A stretch of DNA of 43,685 nt from Synergistaceae bacterium (GCA_031272035.1 JAISUO010000045.1:1-43685), one strand, 5' to 3'. Counted from the first letter of the stretch, positions 26,868 through 34,626 are shown. Program-made: numbers and translations. The notes: generated by a model not told the origin, from the sequence alone.

Positions 26868-27161
26868 ATGATTCTTGTCGTTGTGTCCTACGTAAAACCC
26901 ATCGGAGAAGTGGAACGTTTCGTGACGGAGCATCGGGCGTATCTGACAAAATATATGGAATCCCGTCAGATCGTGCTCTTCGGCAGACGCACGCCTCCCA
27001 TCGGCGGCGTCATCCTCTTCAACGTCAACAGTGCCGAAGAAGTGGACGCCATCATGAAGAAAGATCCGTTTTACCTGAACGGCATTTCAAAGTACGAGCT
27101 GATCGACTTCACTCCCTCCAAAATCGACGAAAGAATTGCGGGCATTCTGAACAAAACATAA
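26868..27161 (+). CDS. YciI-like protein
   Basis: 97-aa soluble protein of the YCII family (ferredoxin-like alpha/beta dimer). It has the conserved His in TEHRAYL, the central GGVILFNVNSAEEVDAIMKKDPFY and the final YELIDFTPSK. The family is linked to small-molecule catabolism, but this member has no assigned reaction. Start at ATG 26868 is fixed by AAAGGAGG eight bases upstream; the longer frame upstream lacks a site. It lies 24 bp before an MBL-fold hydrolase and probably shares its transcript. Confidence 0.9.
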   Translation: MILVVVSYVKPIGEVERFVTEHRAYLTKYMESRQIVLFGRRTPPIGGVILFNVNSAEEVDAIMKKDPFYLNGISKYELIDFTPSKIDERIAGILNKT

Positions 27162-27185
27162 CTTTAAAATGGAACAGGGGGCTTG

Positions 27186-27917
27186 ATGGTTTTGGTGGAA
27201 ATTGACGTTTTGTACTACGGTTTTCCGGGGAAAGCCAGCAACACTTTTCTGGGGTGGAGCACAATCGCCCTTCTGAAGGGAAAGGATCGCCTGTGCCTTG
27301 TGGACACGGGGGGACACGGCGCCCGGCTGTGGCTTCTGGAGGCGCTGAAAGAACGGCATCTCTCCTGCGACGACATCGACTCCGTGTTCCTGACCCATCT
27401 GCATTTCGACCACATCGCCAGCGTCGGACTGTTTCCTCACGCCACGTTCTACACCGGAAAAGTGGAGTGGGACTACGCCAACACCACGCAGGATCCCGTG
27501 GTGCAGGAGGGTGTCCTGCCCCTGCTGCGGGTATTCCGGAAGGTCCTTCTGGAAAAGGACGGGGAGGAGATTCTGCCGGGAGTTACGTTCTGTCACACGC
27601 CGGGACACACTCCGGGCTGCGGCTCGCTGGTGGTGGACAACCCCGAGGGGCGGACGGTCATATCGGGGGACGCCGTCAAAAACCGCGCGGAGCTCAGGAC
27701 GGGAAGCGTGGGCATGACCCAGGCCGCGGAGGTGAGCCGGAAGAGCATCGAAAAGGTCCGAAGCATCGCCCGGTACGTGCTGCCGGGACACGACTGCCGC
27801 CTGCGCATCGAGGGCAGCGAGGTCATTCCCGAGGGGAACAACGACATCACCATCACGTTTCCGGAGGGGATCAGCATCGGAGGCAAAAGCGTCATCCAGC
27901 TTCACCTGGACGACTGA
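27186..27917 (+). CDS. MBL-fold metallo-hydrolase
   Basis: 243-aa metallo-beta-lactamase-fold hydrolase, cytoplasmic. The metal site is complete: THLHFDH (HxHxDH), CHTPGHTPGC, SGDAV and LPGHD. It resembles the N-acyl-homoserine-lactonase/quinolone-synthesis type of hydrolase (lactone, thioester or ester substrates), but the substrate cannot be inferred. ATG at 27186 has AGGGGG four to five bases upstream; an adjacent TTG at 27183 is possible. A strong hairpin lies after the stop, before the symporter genes. Confidence 0.9.
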   Translation: MVLVEIDVLYYGFPGKASNTFLGWSTIALLKGKDRLCLVDTGGHGARLWLLEALKERHLSCDDIDSVFLTHLHFDHIASVGLFPHATFYTGKVEWDYANTTQDPVVQEGVLPLLRVFRKVLLEKDGEEILPGVTFCHTPGHTPGCGSLVVDNPEGRTVISGDAVKNRAELRTGSVGMTQAAEVSRKSIEKVRSIARYVLPGHDCRLRIEGSEVIPEGNNDITITFPEGISIGGKSVIQLHLDD

Positions 27918-27928
27918 CGGAAATTCCA

Positions 27929-27958
27929 GAAGAGCGGGGCGCATCCCCTTCGCTCTTC
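27929..27958 (+). promoter_or_regulatory. Hairpin between MBL hydrolase and symporter genes
   Basis: GAAGAGCG at 27929-27936 pairs perfectly with CGCTCTTC at 27951-27958, with an inner GGG/CCC pairing. It is not followed by a T-tract (the next bases are CGGTGAATAATCG). It may be a 3' stabiliser or a weak terminator. Confidence 0.5.
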
Positions 27959-28025
27959 CGGTGAATAATCGTGATCATAATTAAAATTAAGGAAAATTAA
28001 GATAAGAAAGGAGAAGTGACGGGTT

Positions 28026-28139
28026 ATGGAGCTTTTGGGTTTCGGCGAGTATTTTGTGGTGTTCATCGGTCCGCTGATTCCACCGCTGCTGGTGATTTAC
28101 TGGTTCCTCACCAGCAAAAAAGGAGGGACCGATAAATGA
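28026..28139 (+). CDS. Symporter small accessory protein
   Basis: 37-aa single-pass membrane peptide: MELLGFGEY, a hydrophobic segment (FVVFIGPLIPPLLVIYWFL) and a polar end (TSKKGGTDK). Its TGA overlaps the ATG of the sodium:solute symporter as ATGA, and its last codons contain the symporter's ribosome binding site (AAAGGAGGG). An AAAGGAG site lies upstream of its own ATG at a rather long spacing of about 12 bases. Small ORFs of this kind are known before SSS-family symporters and are thought to be accessory subunits. Confidence 0.8.
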   Translation: MELLGFGEYFVVFIGPLIPPLLVIYWFLTSKKGGTDK

Positions 28140-29575
28140 GCGGCGTCGTCGTTGGACTCATTCTGTATTTCGCGATCACCATCGGCATCAGCTACCTTTC
28201 CAACCGTATGCGTCCCATCGACAGCCAGGGCGACTACATCGTGGGGAAGGGCTTCGGGAGCATCGTCAGCGGCTTCGCCACGGCCTCCACTCTGGCCAGC
28301 GGCTACGCCTTCATCGGACTGGTGGGGCTGGGCTACCACATGGGCTTCCTGTCCCTTTACCAGGCCATTCTGGCGCCTTTCTGCGACTTCCTCTGCTGGC
28401 GCTTCATCGCCCCCAGGGTCAAGAGGCTGTCCACGAAGCACAAGTCCATGACCACGGTGGACCTTCTGGCCTCTCTTCGGGGAGATCCCACGGGGCTCAT
28501 CCGCATCCTCAGCGGACTCATCGTCTCCGTGTTCATGTTCGCCTACCTGGGCTCCAACATCATCGCGGCGGGCAAGGCGGCCATCGCCCTCCGGATCGAC
28601 TACATGACGGCGATCATCGGCTCCTCGCTTCTCGTGATGCTCTACGTGGTTTATGGAGGCGTGACGGCGGCCTACTGGGCCGAAGCGTTCCAGGGCGTGC
28701 TCATGGTGGGCATGTGCCTCCTGATGCCCATAGCCGCCGTCACCCATCTGGGCGGGGTCAGCGAGTTCATCCGCAAGCTGCATTCCATTGATCCCCTGCT
28801 GGTCTCCTGGTCCGGAGGGAAAATGGGGTGGCCGCTCTTCGCGGCGCTATGGCTCTGGGGCGGAGTGGCCATCGGCTTTTTGGGACAGCCTCAGGGTCTG
28901 CAAAAGTTCATCGCCATCGAGTCCGAAGAAAAAATACCCGGAGCGGCGCTGATCGCCATCCTTTTCAACACCATCCGGCAGTATTTCCCGCTGATTCTCG
29001 GCCTTTGCTGCCGCATCCTCTTCCCCGCCATGCCGGACGCCGAGCTGGCCACGCCCACGTTCATCTACGAGTTTTTCCCCAACTTCATGGGGGGGCTGAT
29101 GCTGGCCGCGGTTTTCGCCGCCATCATGTCGACGAACTCCTCCCTGCTCCTTCAGGGCACGGCTGAGATTTCCGTCAACGTGCTGCGGAAGGGCTTCTTC
29201 AAAAACGTGGTGAAGAGCGAGGCCTTTTATAAAAACTTCAGCCGGCTCTGCACGGGGATATTCGGCGTCGTGGCGTTCATTCTGGCCTTCATGGAGGTGG
29301 ACTCCGTGTTCAGCCTGAACCAGCTGGCCTGGGCCGGGCTCGCGGCCTCCTTCGGGCCGGCGCTGATCCTGGCCATCTACTGGAAAAAGACCACGCATCA
29401 GGGAATCCTGATAGGAATCCTGGGCGGCTCCATCATCACTTTCCTCTGGTATAACGGAGGCAAGCCCTTCTTCGGCCTGCACCAGGGACCGCCCTCGTTC
29501 GTGATCACAGGCGTCCTTATCGTTCTGGTGAGCCTCCTGACTTACAGAGAAACTCCGGCGGCGGCCGAAAAGTGA
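28136..29575 (+). CDS. Sodium:solute symporter family protein
   Basis: 479-aa inner-membrane transporter of the SSS family (LeuT fold), about 13 membrane helices. It begins with VVGLILYFAITIGISYLSNR, then DYIVGKGFGSIVSGFATAST, the typical first-helix/loop region of this family, and later GFLGQPQGLQKFIAIESEEK, and AAIMSTNSSLLLQGTAEISVN, which forms the sodium-site helix. The relatives carry proline, pantothenate or other organic acids with sodium; the substrate here is unknown. ATG at 28136 overlaps the accessory peptide stop, and its own TGA overlaps the GTG of the next gene. Confidence 0.93.
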   Translation: MSGVVVGLILYFAITIGISYLSNRMRPIDSQGDYIVGKGFGSIVSGFATASTLASGYAFIGLVGLGYHMGFLSLYQAILAPFCDFLCWRFIAPRVKRLSTKHKSMTTVDLLASLRGDPTGLIRILSGLIVSVFMFAYLGSNIIAAGKAAIALRIDYMTAIIGSSLLVMLYVVYGGVTAAYWAEAFQGVLMVGMCLLMPIAAVTHLGGVSEFIRKLHSIDPLLVSWSGGKMGWPLFAALWLWGGVAIGFLGQPQGLQKFIAIESEEKIPGAALIAILFNTIRQYFPLILGLCCRILFPAMPDAELATPTFIYEFFPNFMGGLMLAAVFAAIMSTNSSLLLQGTAEISVNVLRKGFFKNVVKSEAFYKNFSRLCTGIFGVVAFILAFMEVDSVFSLNQLAWAGLAASFGPALILAIYWKKTTHQGILIGILGGSIITFLWYNGGKPFFGLHQGPPSFVITGVLIVLVSLLTYRETPAAAEK

Positions 29576-30489
29576 ACCTTCGACGCCCGGGCAGAAGTAA
29601 AATCCGCGCCGCGAAATTTTTTCCCTTCGCGGCGCTTCCTGTTGTTTTTTTCCTTTTTGTCCTTCTCTTCGCCGGCCTCACGCTCTTTTCCGCCCCCGGC
29701 GAGGCGGCGTGGAACGAGGAAAATCTGGAGCGGATTCCCAGGGATCGGGAGGCCTTTTCGTTTGTCGTCCTGGGGGACACCCAGGGGCCGAACTCGAAGT
29801 TTCCCAGAGTGCTTCCCGCAATTCTGAAAGAAAAGGACCTGCTTTTCGCCTTCGACCTGGGAGATCTGGTGGACTACGCCACGGAAGCGGAGTACGAGGA
29901 CACCTTTTTCCGCCACGTCCGGGGACTTTCTCTGCCTTTCCTCACCTGCGCCAGCAATCACGATCACTTCAAATCCAAAAACGCGGCGCTCTACTCCCGG
30001 CTTTTCGGCTCCCCCCACTATTACGCCTTTCAGGTGGGGAGCACCTCTTTCATCGTGCTGGATAACGGCCAGGACTGGTCCCTCACGGAAGAGCAGTTCC
30101 TCTGGCTGGAGGGCGAGCTGGAAAAATCCCGCGCCTCCGCCCGCCGTTTCCTGATGATGCATCGCCCCCTGGCCGATCCCAGGCCCAACAGAAAAAACCT
30201 TCACGACATGAGCGGCAAACCGGAGAACGTCCGCCGCCTGAACGCGCTTGCGGACAAATACGGCGTCACAATGATTTTCACCGGGCACATCCACTCGTTT
30301 TACACCGGCAGATGGGGACAAACGCCCTTTATCATCACGGGAGGAGGGGGCGGCGGCCTTTACGACCGAGGCACTCCCGCCTCGTTCCACCATTACATGC
30401 GGGTGGACGTCCTCCCCGACGGACGGGTCAAATACAGCGCCGTAAAAGTCGACGTCAACGTCAAAGTCAATGTGAAAAATCAAAAATAA
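29572..30489 (+). CDS. Secreted metallophosphoesterase
   Basis: 305-aa calcineurin-like phosphoesterase with an N-terminal signal or anchor: basic start (RRPGRSKIRAAK) then FFPFAALPVVFFLFVLLFAG. Metal motifs are VVLGDTQG, DLGDLVDY, ASNHDHFK (GNHD variant with Ser), MMHRPL and TGHIHSFYT. It should work outside the inner membrane. The GTG start overlaps the symporter stop by 4 bp. No alternative start codon occurs before the hydrophobic segment. A strong terminator-like hairpin lies within its first 30 codons. The C-terminal tail repeats VDVNVKVNVK. Substrate unknown. Confidence 0.87.
   Translation: MNLRRPGRSKIRAAKFFPFAALPVVFFLFVLLFAGLTLFSAPGEAAWNEENLERIPRDREAFSFVVLGDTQGPNSKFPRVLPAILKEKDLLFAFDLGDLVDYATEAEYEDTFFRHVRGLSLPFLTCASNHDHFKSKNAALYSRLFGSPHYYAFQVGSTSFIVLDNGQDWSLTEEQFLWLEGELEKSRASARRFLMMHRPLADPRPNRKNLHDMSGKPENVRRLNALADKYGVTMIFTGHIHSFYTGRWGQTPFIITGGGGGGLYDRGTPASFHHYMRVDVLPDGRVKYSAVKVDVNVKVNVKNQK
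29606..29655 (+). terminator. Terminator/attenuator inside signal-peptide coding region
   Basis: GCGCCGCGAA at 29606-29615 and TTCGCGGCGC at 29626-29635 form a perfect 10-bp stem with a 10-nt loop, followed by a T-rich run (TTCCTGTTGTTTTTTT). This is a good intrinsic terminator 30 bases after the symporter stop, but inside the phosphoesterase gene. It probably ends most symporter transcripts unless ribosomes translating the phosphoesterase melt it. Confidence 0.65.
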
Positions 30490-30490
30490 C

Positions 30491-30503
30491 GGGGAAATTC
30501 CCC
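30491..30503. repeat. Short palindrome after phosphoesterase gene
   Basis: GGGGAA A TTCCCC, a 6-bp-arm perfect palindrome directly after the phosphoesterase stop. No T-tract follows. A second inverted repeat (TGCCGC...GCGGCA) lies just downstream. These may be 3'-end structures. Confidence 0.35.
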
Positions 30504-30543
30504 CGGTGAAAAACCCTGCCGCAAACCATGCCGCGGCAAACAA

Positions 30544-30552
30544 TGCTATGAT
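30544..30552 (+). promoter_or_regulatory. Extended -10 box upstream of vsr
   Basis: TGC TATGAT fits an extended -10, 30 bases before the vsr start. No clear -35. Confidence 0.4.
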
Positions 30553-30582
30553 TGAGTACAGCTGTGAAAAAGGATGGCCGAA

Positions 30583-31035
30583 ATGGATATAAAATCTGTG
30601 GAAGCTCGAAGCCGCAACATGGCGAGGATCAAAAGCGAACGGACAGCGCCCGAGATGTTCATTCGCTCCCATTTTCACAGGCGGGGTCTGCGTTACCGGG
30701 CGAACTTCAAAGAAACGCCGGGAAAGCCCGACCTGTATTTCCCCGGCCGCCGGGTGGCGGTGTTCGTCCACGGATGTTACTGGCACCGGCATCCGGGCTG
30801 CAGATACGCGTACACTCCCTCTTCCCGTCCGGAGTTCTGGCTGCCCAAACTGGAGGGGAACCGCCGGCGGGATCTGGAGGTGCTGCAAGAGCTGAAGACG
30901 CGGGGAATCCGGGTCCTTATCGTCTGGGAGTGCACCGTCCGCCGCATGATGAAAGATCAGGCGTTTTGCAGCGCCGCGCTGGAACGGGGGATCCGCTTCG
31001 TGCGGGACGGAACGGAGGACCTCCTGGAGCTGTAA
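30583..31035 (+). CDS. vsr: Very short patch repair endonuclease (Vsr)
   Basis: 150-aa endonuclease that nicks T:G mismatches produced by deamination of 5-methylcytosine. Landmarks are RSRNMARIKSERTAPEM, GLRYRANFKETPGKPDLYF (catalytic Asp in GKPD), FVHGCYWHRHPGC (zinc/active-site His and Cys), RPEFWLPKLEGNRRRD and VLIVWECTVR. ATG 30583 has AAGGA eight bases upstream; an ATG at 30574 has none. Vsr genes normally neighbour a DNA cytosine methyltransferase. None is seen within this window, so either the methylase is elsewhere or it has been lost. Confidence 0.93.
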   Translation: MDIKSVEARSRNMARIKSERTAPEMFIRSHFHRRGLRYRANFKETPGKPDLYFPGRRVAVFVHGCYWHRHPGCRYAYTPSSRPEFWLPKLEGNRRRDLEVLQELKTRGIRVLIVWECTVRRMMKDQAFCSAALERGIRFVRDGTEDLLEL

Positions 31036-31070
31036 AGCGGCGCCGATTCGCTATCGTAAAGGAGAAGGAA

Positions 31071-32462
31071 ATGTCCAATATTTACGGGCTCATTCTGGCG
31101 GGAGGCAGCGGCGTTCGGCTGTGGCCCCGCTCCCGGGAGGAACTGCCCAAGCAGTTTCTGTCCCTGCGAAACAACGACACCCTGCTGCAGTCAACGGTGA
31201 CGCGCATGCTGCGAGCCGTGCCGCTCCCGTCCCTTTACGCGGTGGCGGGAAGCCGGTGGAGCGCCCTGGTGGCCCATCAGGCCAGGGAGGTGGCCCGCGT
31301 CCGGGAGGATTTCGTCATCGAAGAACCCTCCGGGCGCAACACGGCCCCGGCCATTCTGCTGGGCTGCGGAATCCTGCGGGAGCGGGGTCTCATGGAGGAC
31401 GACGTCGTCGTGGTCACCCCCAGCGACCACATCGTGGAGAACGTCGCCGCCTTCGACGCGGCCATGGACAGGGCGGTGGAAACCGCGTCCGCCGGGTACG
31501 TCGTAACCCTTGGAATCGTCCCCACCCGACCGGAAACGGGCTTCGGCTACATCAAACGGGGAGCGTCCCTCGACGGGGGGTTCGAGGTGGAGCGTTTCGT
31601 GGAGAAACCCGACGCCAAACAGGCGGAAGAGTACCTGAAAAGCGGACAGTACCTCTGGAACGGCGGGATTTTCGTTTTCACCCTCAAGACCCTCGAAAGA
31701 GAGCTGGCCCAGGCGTCTCCCGAACTTTTCGCGGAGTTTCAGAAAGGCGGAAAGTCGCTCCGGGAAAATTTCGACGCTCTGCCCTCCATTTCCTTCGACC
31801 GCGCCGTCATGGAAAAGGCCCGGCGTGTGGCCGCGGTGGAGCTGGACGCGGGGTGGTCGGACGTAGGCTCCTGGGACGCCCTGTACGACCTGCTGGAAAA
31901 GGACGACTCCCGAAACGCCGCCGTCGGAGACGTCATCCTGAAGGACAGCGCGGATTGTCTCGTGGACTCCCGCAACCGCCTGACCGCCCTCATCGACGTG
32001 AAGGATCTGATCGTGGTGGACTCGCCCGACGCCCTTCTCGTCGCACGGCGGGGCTCGTCTCAGAAGGTGCGCTCTCTCGTGGAGGGGCTGAAGACGGAGG
32101 GACGGAGAGAGGCCGTCCAGGCCCCGGAAAGCGCGCGCCCCTGGGGACTCTACAAAATCCTCTGCGAAGAGGAGCGCTTCAAGATCAAACGCATCGTCAT
32201 CACGCCGGGCAAACGCCTGAGCCTCCAGTACCACCACCACCGCAGCGAACACTGGGTCGTGGTGCGGGGAACGGCCAGGGTCACCCTCGACGACGAGGTG
32301 CGGTTCATCCACGAGGGCGAAAGCGTATTCATCCCCAAAAACGTCCTCCATCGTCTGGAAAACCCTGGAAAAATCGAGCTTGAAATCGTGGAAATTCAGG
32401 GAGGCGAATACCTGGGAGAGGACGACATCGTCCGGGTGGAGGACGATTACCGGCGAGTCTGA
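31071..32462 (+). CDS. manC: Mannose-1-phosphate guanylyltransferase / mannose-6-phosphate isomerase
   Basis: 463-aa bifunctional enzyme making GDP-mannose for surface polysaccharide or glycoprotein. The N-terminal nucleotidyltransferase has LAGGSGVRLWPRSREELPKQF-type pyrophosphorylase signature (Val where Thr is usual), EEPSGRNTAPAI and FVEKPD. The C-terminal cupin isomerase domain has PWGLYKIL, QYHHHRSEHWVVVRG and FIPKNVLHRLENPG. Length is normal. The ATG has AAAGGAG upstream. It is 35 bp downstream of vsr and may be co-transcribed, but no other sugar genes are adjacent. Confidence 0.95.
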   Translation: MSNIYGLILAGGSGVRLWPRSREELPKQFLSLRNNDTLLQSTVTRMLRAVPLPSLYAVAGSRWSALVAHQAREVARVREDFVIEEPSGRNTAPAILLGCGILRERGLMEDDVVVVTPSDHIVENVAAFDAAMDRAVETASAGYVVTLGIVPTRPETGFGYIKRGASLDGGFEVERFVEKPDAKQAEEYLKSGQYLWNGGIFVFTLKTLERELAQASPELFAEFQKGGKSLRENFDALPSISFDRAVMEKARRVAAVELDAGWSDVGSWDALYDLLEKDDSRNAAVGDVILKDSADCLVDSRNRLTALIDVKDLIVVDSPDALLVARRGSSQKVRSLVEGLKTEGRREAVQAPESARPWGLYKILCEEERFKIKRIVITPGKRLSLQYHHHRSEHWVVVRGTARVTLDDEVRFIHEGESVFIPKNVLHRLENPGKIELEIVEIQGGEYLGEDDIVRVEDDYRRV

Positions 32463-32494
32463 AACAATCTGAAAAAACGGGCATGGCAATCGGG

Positions 32495-32503
32495 TGTATG
32501 ATA
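32495..32503 (+). promoter_or_regulatory. -10-like box upstream of first ompH
   Basis: TGTATGATA, identical to the box at 20696-20704, about 85 bases before the OmpH start. A second -10-like TACAAT overlaps downstream. No clear -35. Confidence 0.35.
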
Positions 32504-32587
32504 CAATTCGTCCGGTAAAAGAAAAGGCCTCAGGGTGAGAGGAACGATAATTTGCCGTACAGTTTTCAGAGGAGGTTATTTTTTGTA

Positions 32588-33073
32588 ATGAAGAAACTCA
32601 TAGTGGGTAAAGTTTTTGGTAACATGGCGAACCGGATGGAGAAGCGGAGCGGGCTTTGGACGAGAGTCTCCCTTATGACGGCGGCGGCGCTTCTGATTCT
32701 CCTGACGGGAAGCGCGGCGCAGGCGGCGGACACGATCGGCGTCATCAATTCCCAGGAAATCGTCAGAAGCCACCCCAAGTTCGAGGAAGTGACAAAGCAG
32801 CTTCAGCAAATCGGCCGGCAGAAGGAAAGCGAAGCCAGGGAAGCGGCGGAGAAGGAGACGGATCCCTCCAAAAAGGCTCAGGTCGTCCAGGCCAAGCGGG
32901 TGGAGCTCTCCAAAGAAGAAGAACGCCTGATGACGCCGATCTTCAAGGACTGCGAAGCGGCGGTGCGCGTTGTGGCCAAGAACAAAAAGGTGACCATCGT
33001 GCTGGAAAAGGCCTCGGTTTATTTTGGCGGACTGGACATCACTCTGGACGTTGTTCAGCAGATAAAGAGATAA
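32588..33073 (+). CDS. OmpH/Skp family periplasmic chaperone-like protein
   Basis: 161-aa exported protein. A long basic N-region precedes the signal peptide core (LMTAAALLILLTGSAAQA, cleaved before AD). The mature part starts DTIGVINSQEIVRSHPKF, the OmpH beginning. A coiled-coil helical region (about 70-125) follows, ending in KKVTIVLEKASVYFGGLDIT, the family's C-terminal strand. OmpH/Skp proteins hold unfolded outer-membrane proteins in the periplasm. AGGAGG lies 12 bases from the ATG. A strong terminator follows. It is one of two paralogues in this window. Confidence 0.9.
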   Translation: MKKLIVGKVFGNMANRMEKRSGLWTRVSLMTAAALLILLTGSAAQAADTIGVINSQEIVRSHPKFEEVTKQLQQIGRQKESEAREAAEKETDPSKKAQVVQAKRVELSKEEERLMTPIFKDCEAAVRVVAKNKKVTIVLEKASVYFGGLDITLDVVQQIKR

Positions 33074-33104
33074 CAGGATAACCGTTTCGGCATAGAAATC
33101 GAAG

Positions 33105-33135
33105 GCTGCGCCTGTCTGCGCAGCTTTATTTTTTC
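33105..33135 (+). terminator. Intrinsic terminator after first ompH
   Basis: GCTGCGC (33105-33111) pairs with GCGCAGC (33118-33124), with a 6-nt loop, followed by TTTATTTTTT. A strong rho-independent terminator. Confidence 0.85.
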
Positions 33136-33160
33136 ATGTTTCGAGCGGAGGGAGTTTTTT

Positions 33161-33973
33161 ATGAAGTTGTTTGTCACCGATATTGACGATACCCTTACCG
33201 TGGGAGAGACGGTTTCCGGCGAGGTTTGCCGCGCCTGCGCCCGCCTTCGGGAAGCGGGCTGGGATATCATGATCGCTACGGGCCGGACCTTCGGAATGTC
33301 GAAAAACCACATGAGGGCCATCGGCGTTACTCAGCCGGCCCTTCTTTACGACGGAGGCCGGACCATGACCCCCGCCGGACGGGAAATCCGCTCCACCCTC
33401 ATGGACCCGGCTCTGACGGCGGCGCTTCTCCGCAGCCTTTGGAACGAACCCTTCGAGGTCCAGGTCGCCGGAGACGAGGTCATTTACTGCCGCGAAAGGG
33501 ACGTGGAAACGATTTCGTTTTATCGTCAGGGAGGAGTGCCCGTCCGCTGCATCGAGGAGCCATTTGCCCCGGACCCCGTTTACCGGCTCGCCCTGTGGCT
33601 CCCGGCCAGTGACAGGGTCGCCGTGGAAACGCGGTTGCTCCGCTCTTTCAGCGAAGTGGAAGTTCTCTCCGGGGGAGACCGTTTTCTGGACATTCTCCCG
33701 AAAGGCGTCTCAAAGGGAGCCGCTCTGGAGCGTTTTATCGAGGATCTGCCGGAAAGGCCGGAAGTTATCGTGGCGGCCGGCGACCACAAAAACGATTTCA
33801 CGATGCTAAACTGCGCGGACATCGCGGCGGTCCCCCAAAACGCGGACGCCGAAGTGCTCGCTCTGGCCGACGTCGTTTTTCCCGCGGCAGCGGAAAACGG
33901 TATCGCCGCCCTGATGGAGCGGCTTCTTTCCGGGGGAATTTTACCCTCCGGCCGCGTCGCATCCCATAACTGA
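33161..33973 (+). CDS. HAD-superfamily hydrolase, Cof-like (IIB)
   Basis: 270-aa cytoplasmic phosphatase. It has VTDIDDTLT (DxDxT nucleophile motif), IATGRTFGM (motif II-like), KGAALERF (motif III Lys) and AAGDHKNDFTML (motif IV). This arrangement is that of IIB sugar-phosphate or cofactor phosphatases. ATG has GGAGGG six bases upstream. It starts just after the terminator of the first ompH and ends 17 bp before the second OmpH paralogue, with which it may be co-transcribed. Substrate unknown. Confidence 0.9.
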   Translation: MKLFVTDIDDTLTVGETVSGEVCRACARLREAGWDIMIATGRTFGMSKNHMRAIGVTQPALLYDGGRTMTPAGREIRSTLMDPALTAALLRSLWNEPFEVQVAGDEVIYCRERDVETISFYRQGGVPVRCIEEPFAPDPVYRLALWLPASDRVAVETRLLRSFSEVEVLSGGDRFLDILPKGVSKGAALERFIEDLPERPEVIVAAGDHKNDFTMLNCADIAAVPQNADAEVLALADVVFPAAAENGIAALMERLLSGGILPSGRVASHN

Positions 33974-33989
33974 GGAGGTTTTTCTTTTG

Positions 33990-34490
33990 ATGTCAACTCT
34001 GAAATCGAGCCTGAATCTGAATACACATCTGAAAAGCGATTTAAAACTAAAACGAAACTGGACAAAAAAACTGTTCCTGGCGGTTTTCCTTTGCGCGATG
34101 CCGGCGTTTTTCCCGGCGAAAATCGCGGCCGCCGCGGACACGGTAGGAGTGATTGAGTCCCAGAAGATCCTGTACCAGCACCCGAACTTCGAACGGGTCG
34201 CCCATGAAGTGGGGAACGAAGCCCGAACCCGTGAGGCCGAGCTTCGGGCGTCCCTGGAAAAAATCACGGATCCCGAGGAAAGGCGGCGCATTCTGGAAGA
34301 GGGCGCTCTGAGCATGAAAGCGGAGGAGGCCCGGCTGATGGCCCCCATCAACAAAGAGTGTCTGGAGGCGGTCACCGCCGTGGCGAAAAAGAGAAAAATC
34401 ACGGTGGTTCTGGAAAAGGACGCCGCCTACTACGGGGGGACGGACATCACCGAAGAGGTGATCGCGCAGTTAAAGGCCGCGGTCAAATAA
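33990..34490 (+). CDS. Second OmpH/Skp family protein
   Basis: 166-aa paralogue of the 32.6-kb gene. Signal peptide KKLFLAVFLCAMPAFFPAKIAAA, then DTVGVIESQKILYQHPNF (matching DTIGVINSQEIVRSHPKF), helical coiled-coil (AELRASLEKITDPEERRRIL) and KITVVLEKDAAYYGGTDIT. AGGAGG lies upstream; ATG 33990 or the adjacent TTG 33987 can start translation. The pair probably arose by duplication; divergence is already large. One may serve a different subset of envelope clients. Confidence 0.9.
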   Translation: MSTLKSSLNLNTHLKSDLKLKRNWTKKLFLAVFLCAMPAFFPAKIAAAADTVGVIESQKILYQHPNFERVAHEVGNEARTREAELRASLEKITDPEERRRILEEGALSMKAEEARLMAPINKECLEAVTAVAKKRKITVVLEKDAAYYGGTDITEEVIAQLKAAVK

Positions 34491-34529
34491 AACGGCCCGC
34501 CCCAAACCGGCAGTGACGCCGTAACACCG

Positions 34530-34590
34530 GGCGACGGTTCCGGCTTCGGGACTTCGCCAATTACGCGTTTTCTTTTTGCGTTTTTTCCGG
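34530..34590 (+). terminator. Possible weak terminator after second ompH
   Basis: GGCGA (34530-34534) pairs with TCGCC (34554-34558), with an inner TCCG/CGG(G)A stem, followed by a T-rich stretch (GTTTTCTTTTTGCGTTTTTT). The T-run is offset from the stem, so termination strength is uncertain. Confidence 0.4.
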
Positions 34591-34616
34591 TTCCGGAGAA
34601 AAACCCCTTTTATTAT

Positions 34617-34626
34617 TGTATTATAA
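34617..34626 (+). promoter_or_regulatory. -10-like box upstream of binding-protein-like gene
   Basis: TGTATTATAA, 33 bases before the ATG at 34660. Upstream GAGAAA, 17 bases away, is a weak -35. Confidence 0.4.
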
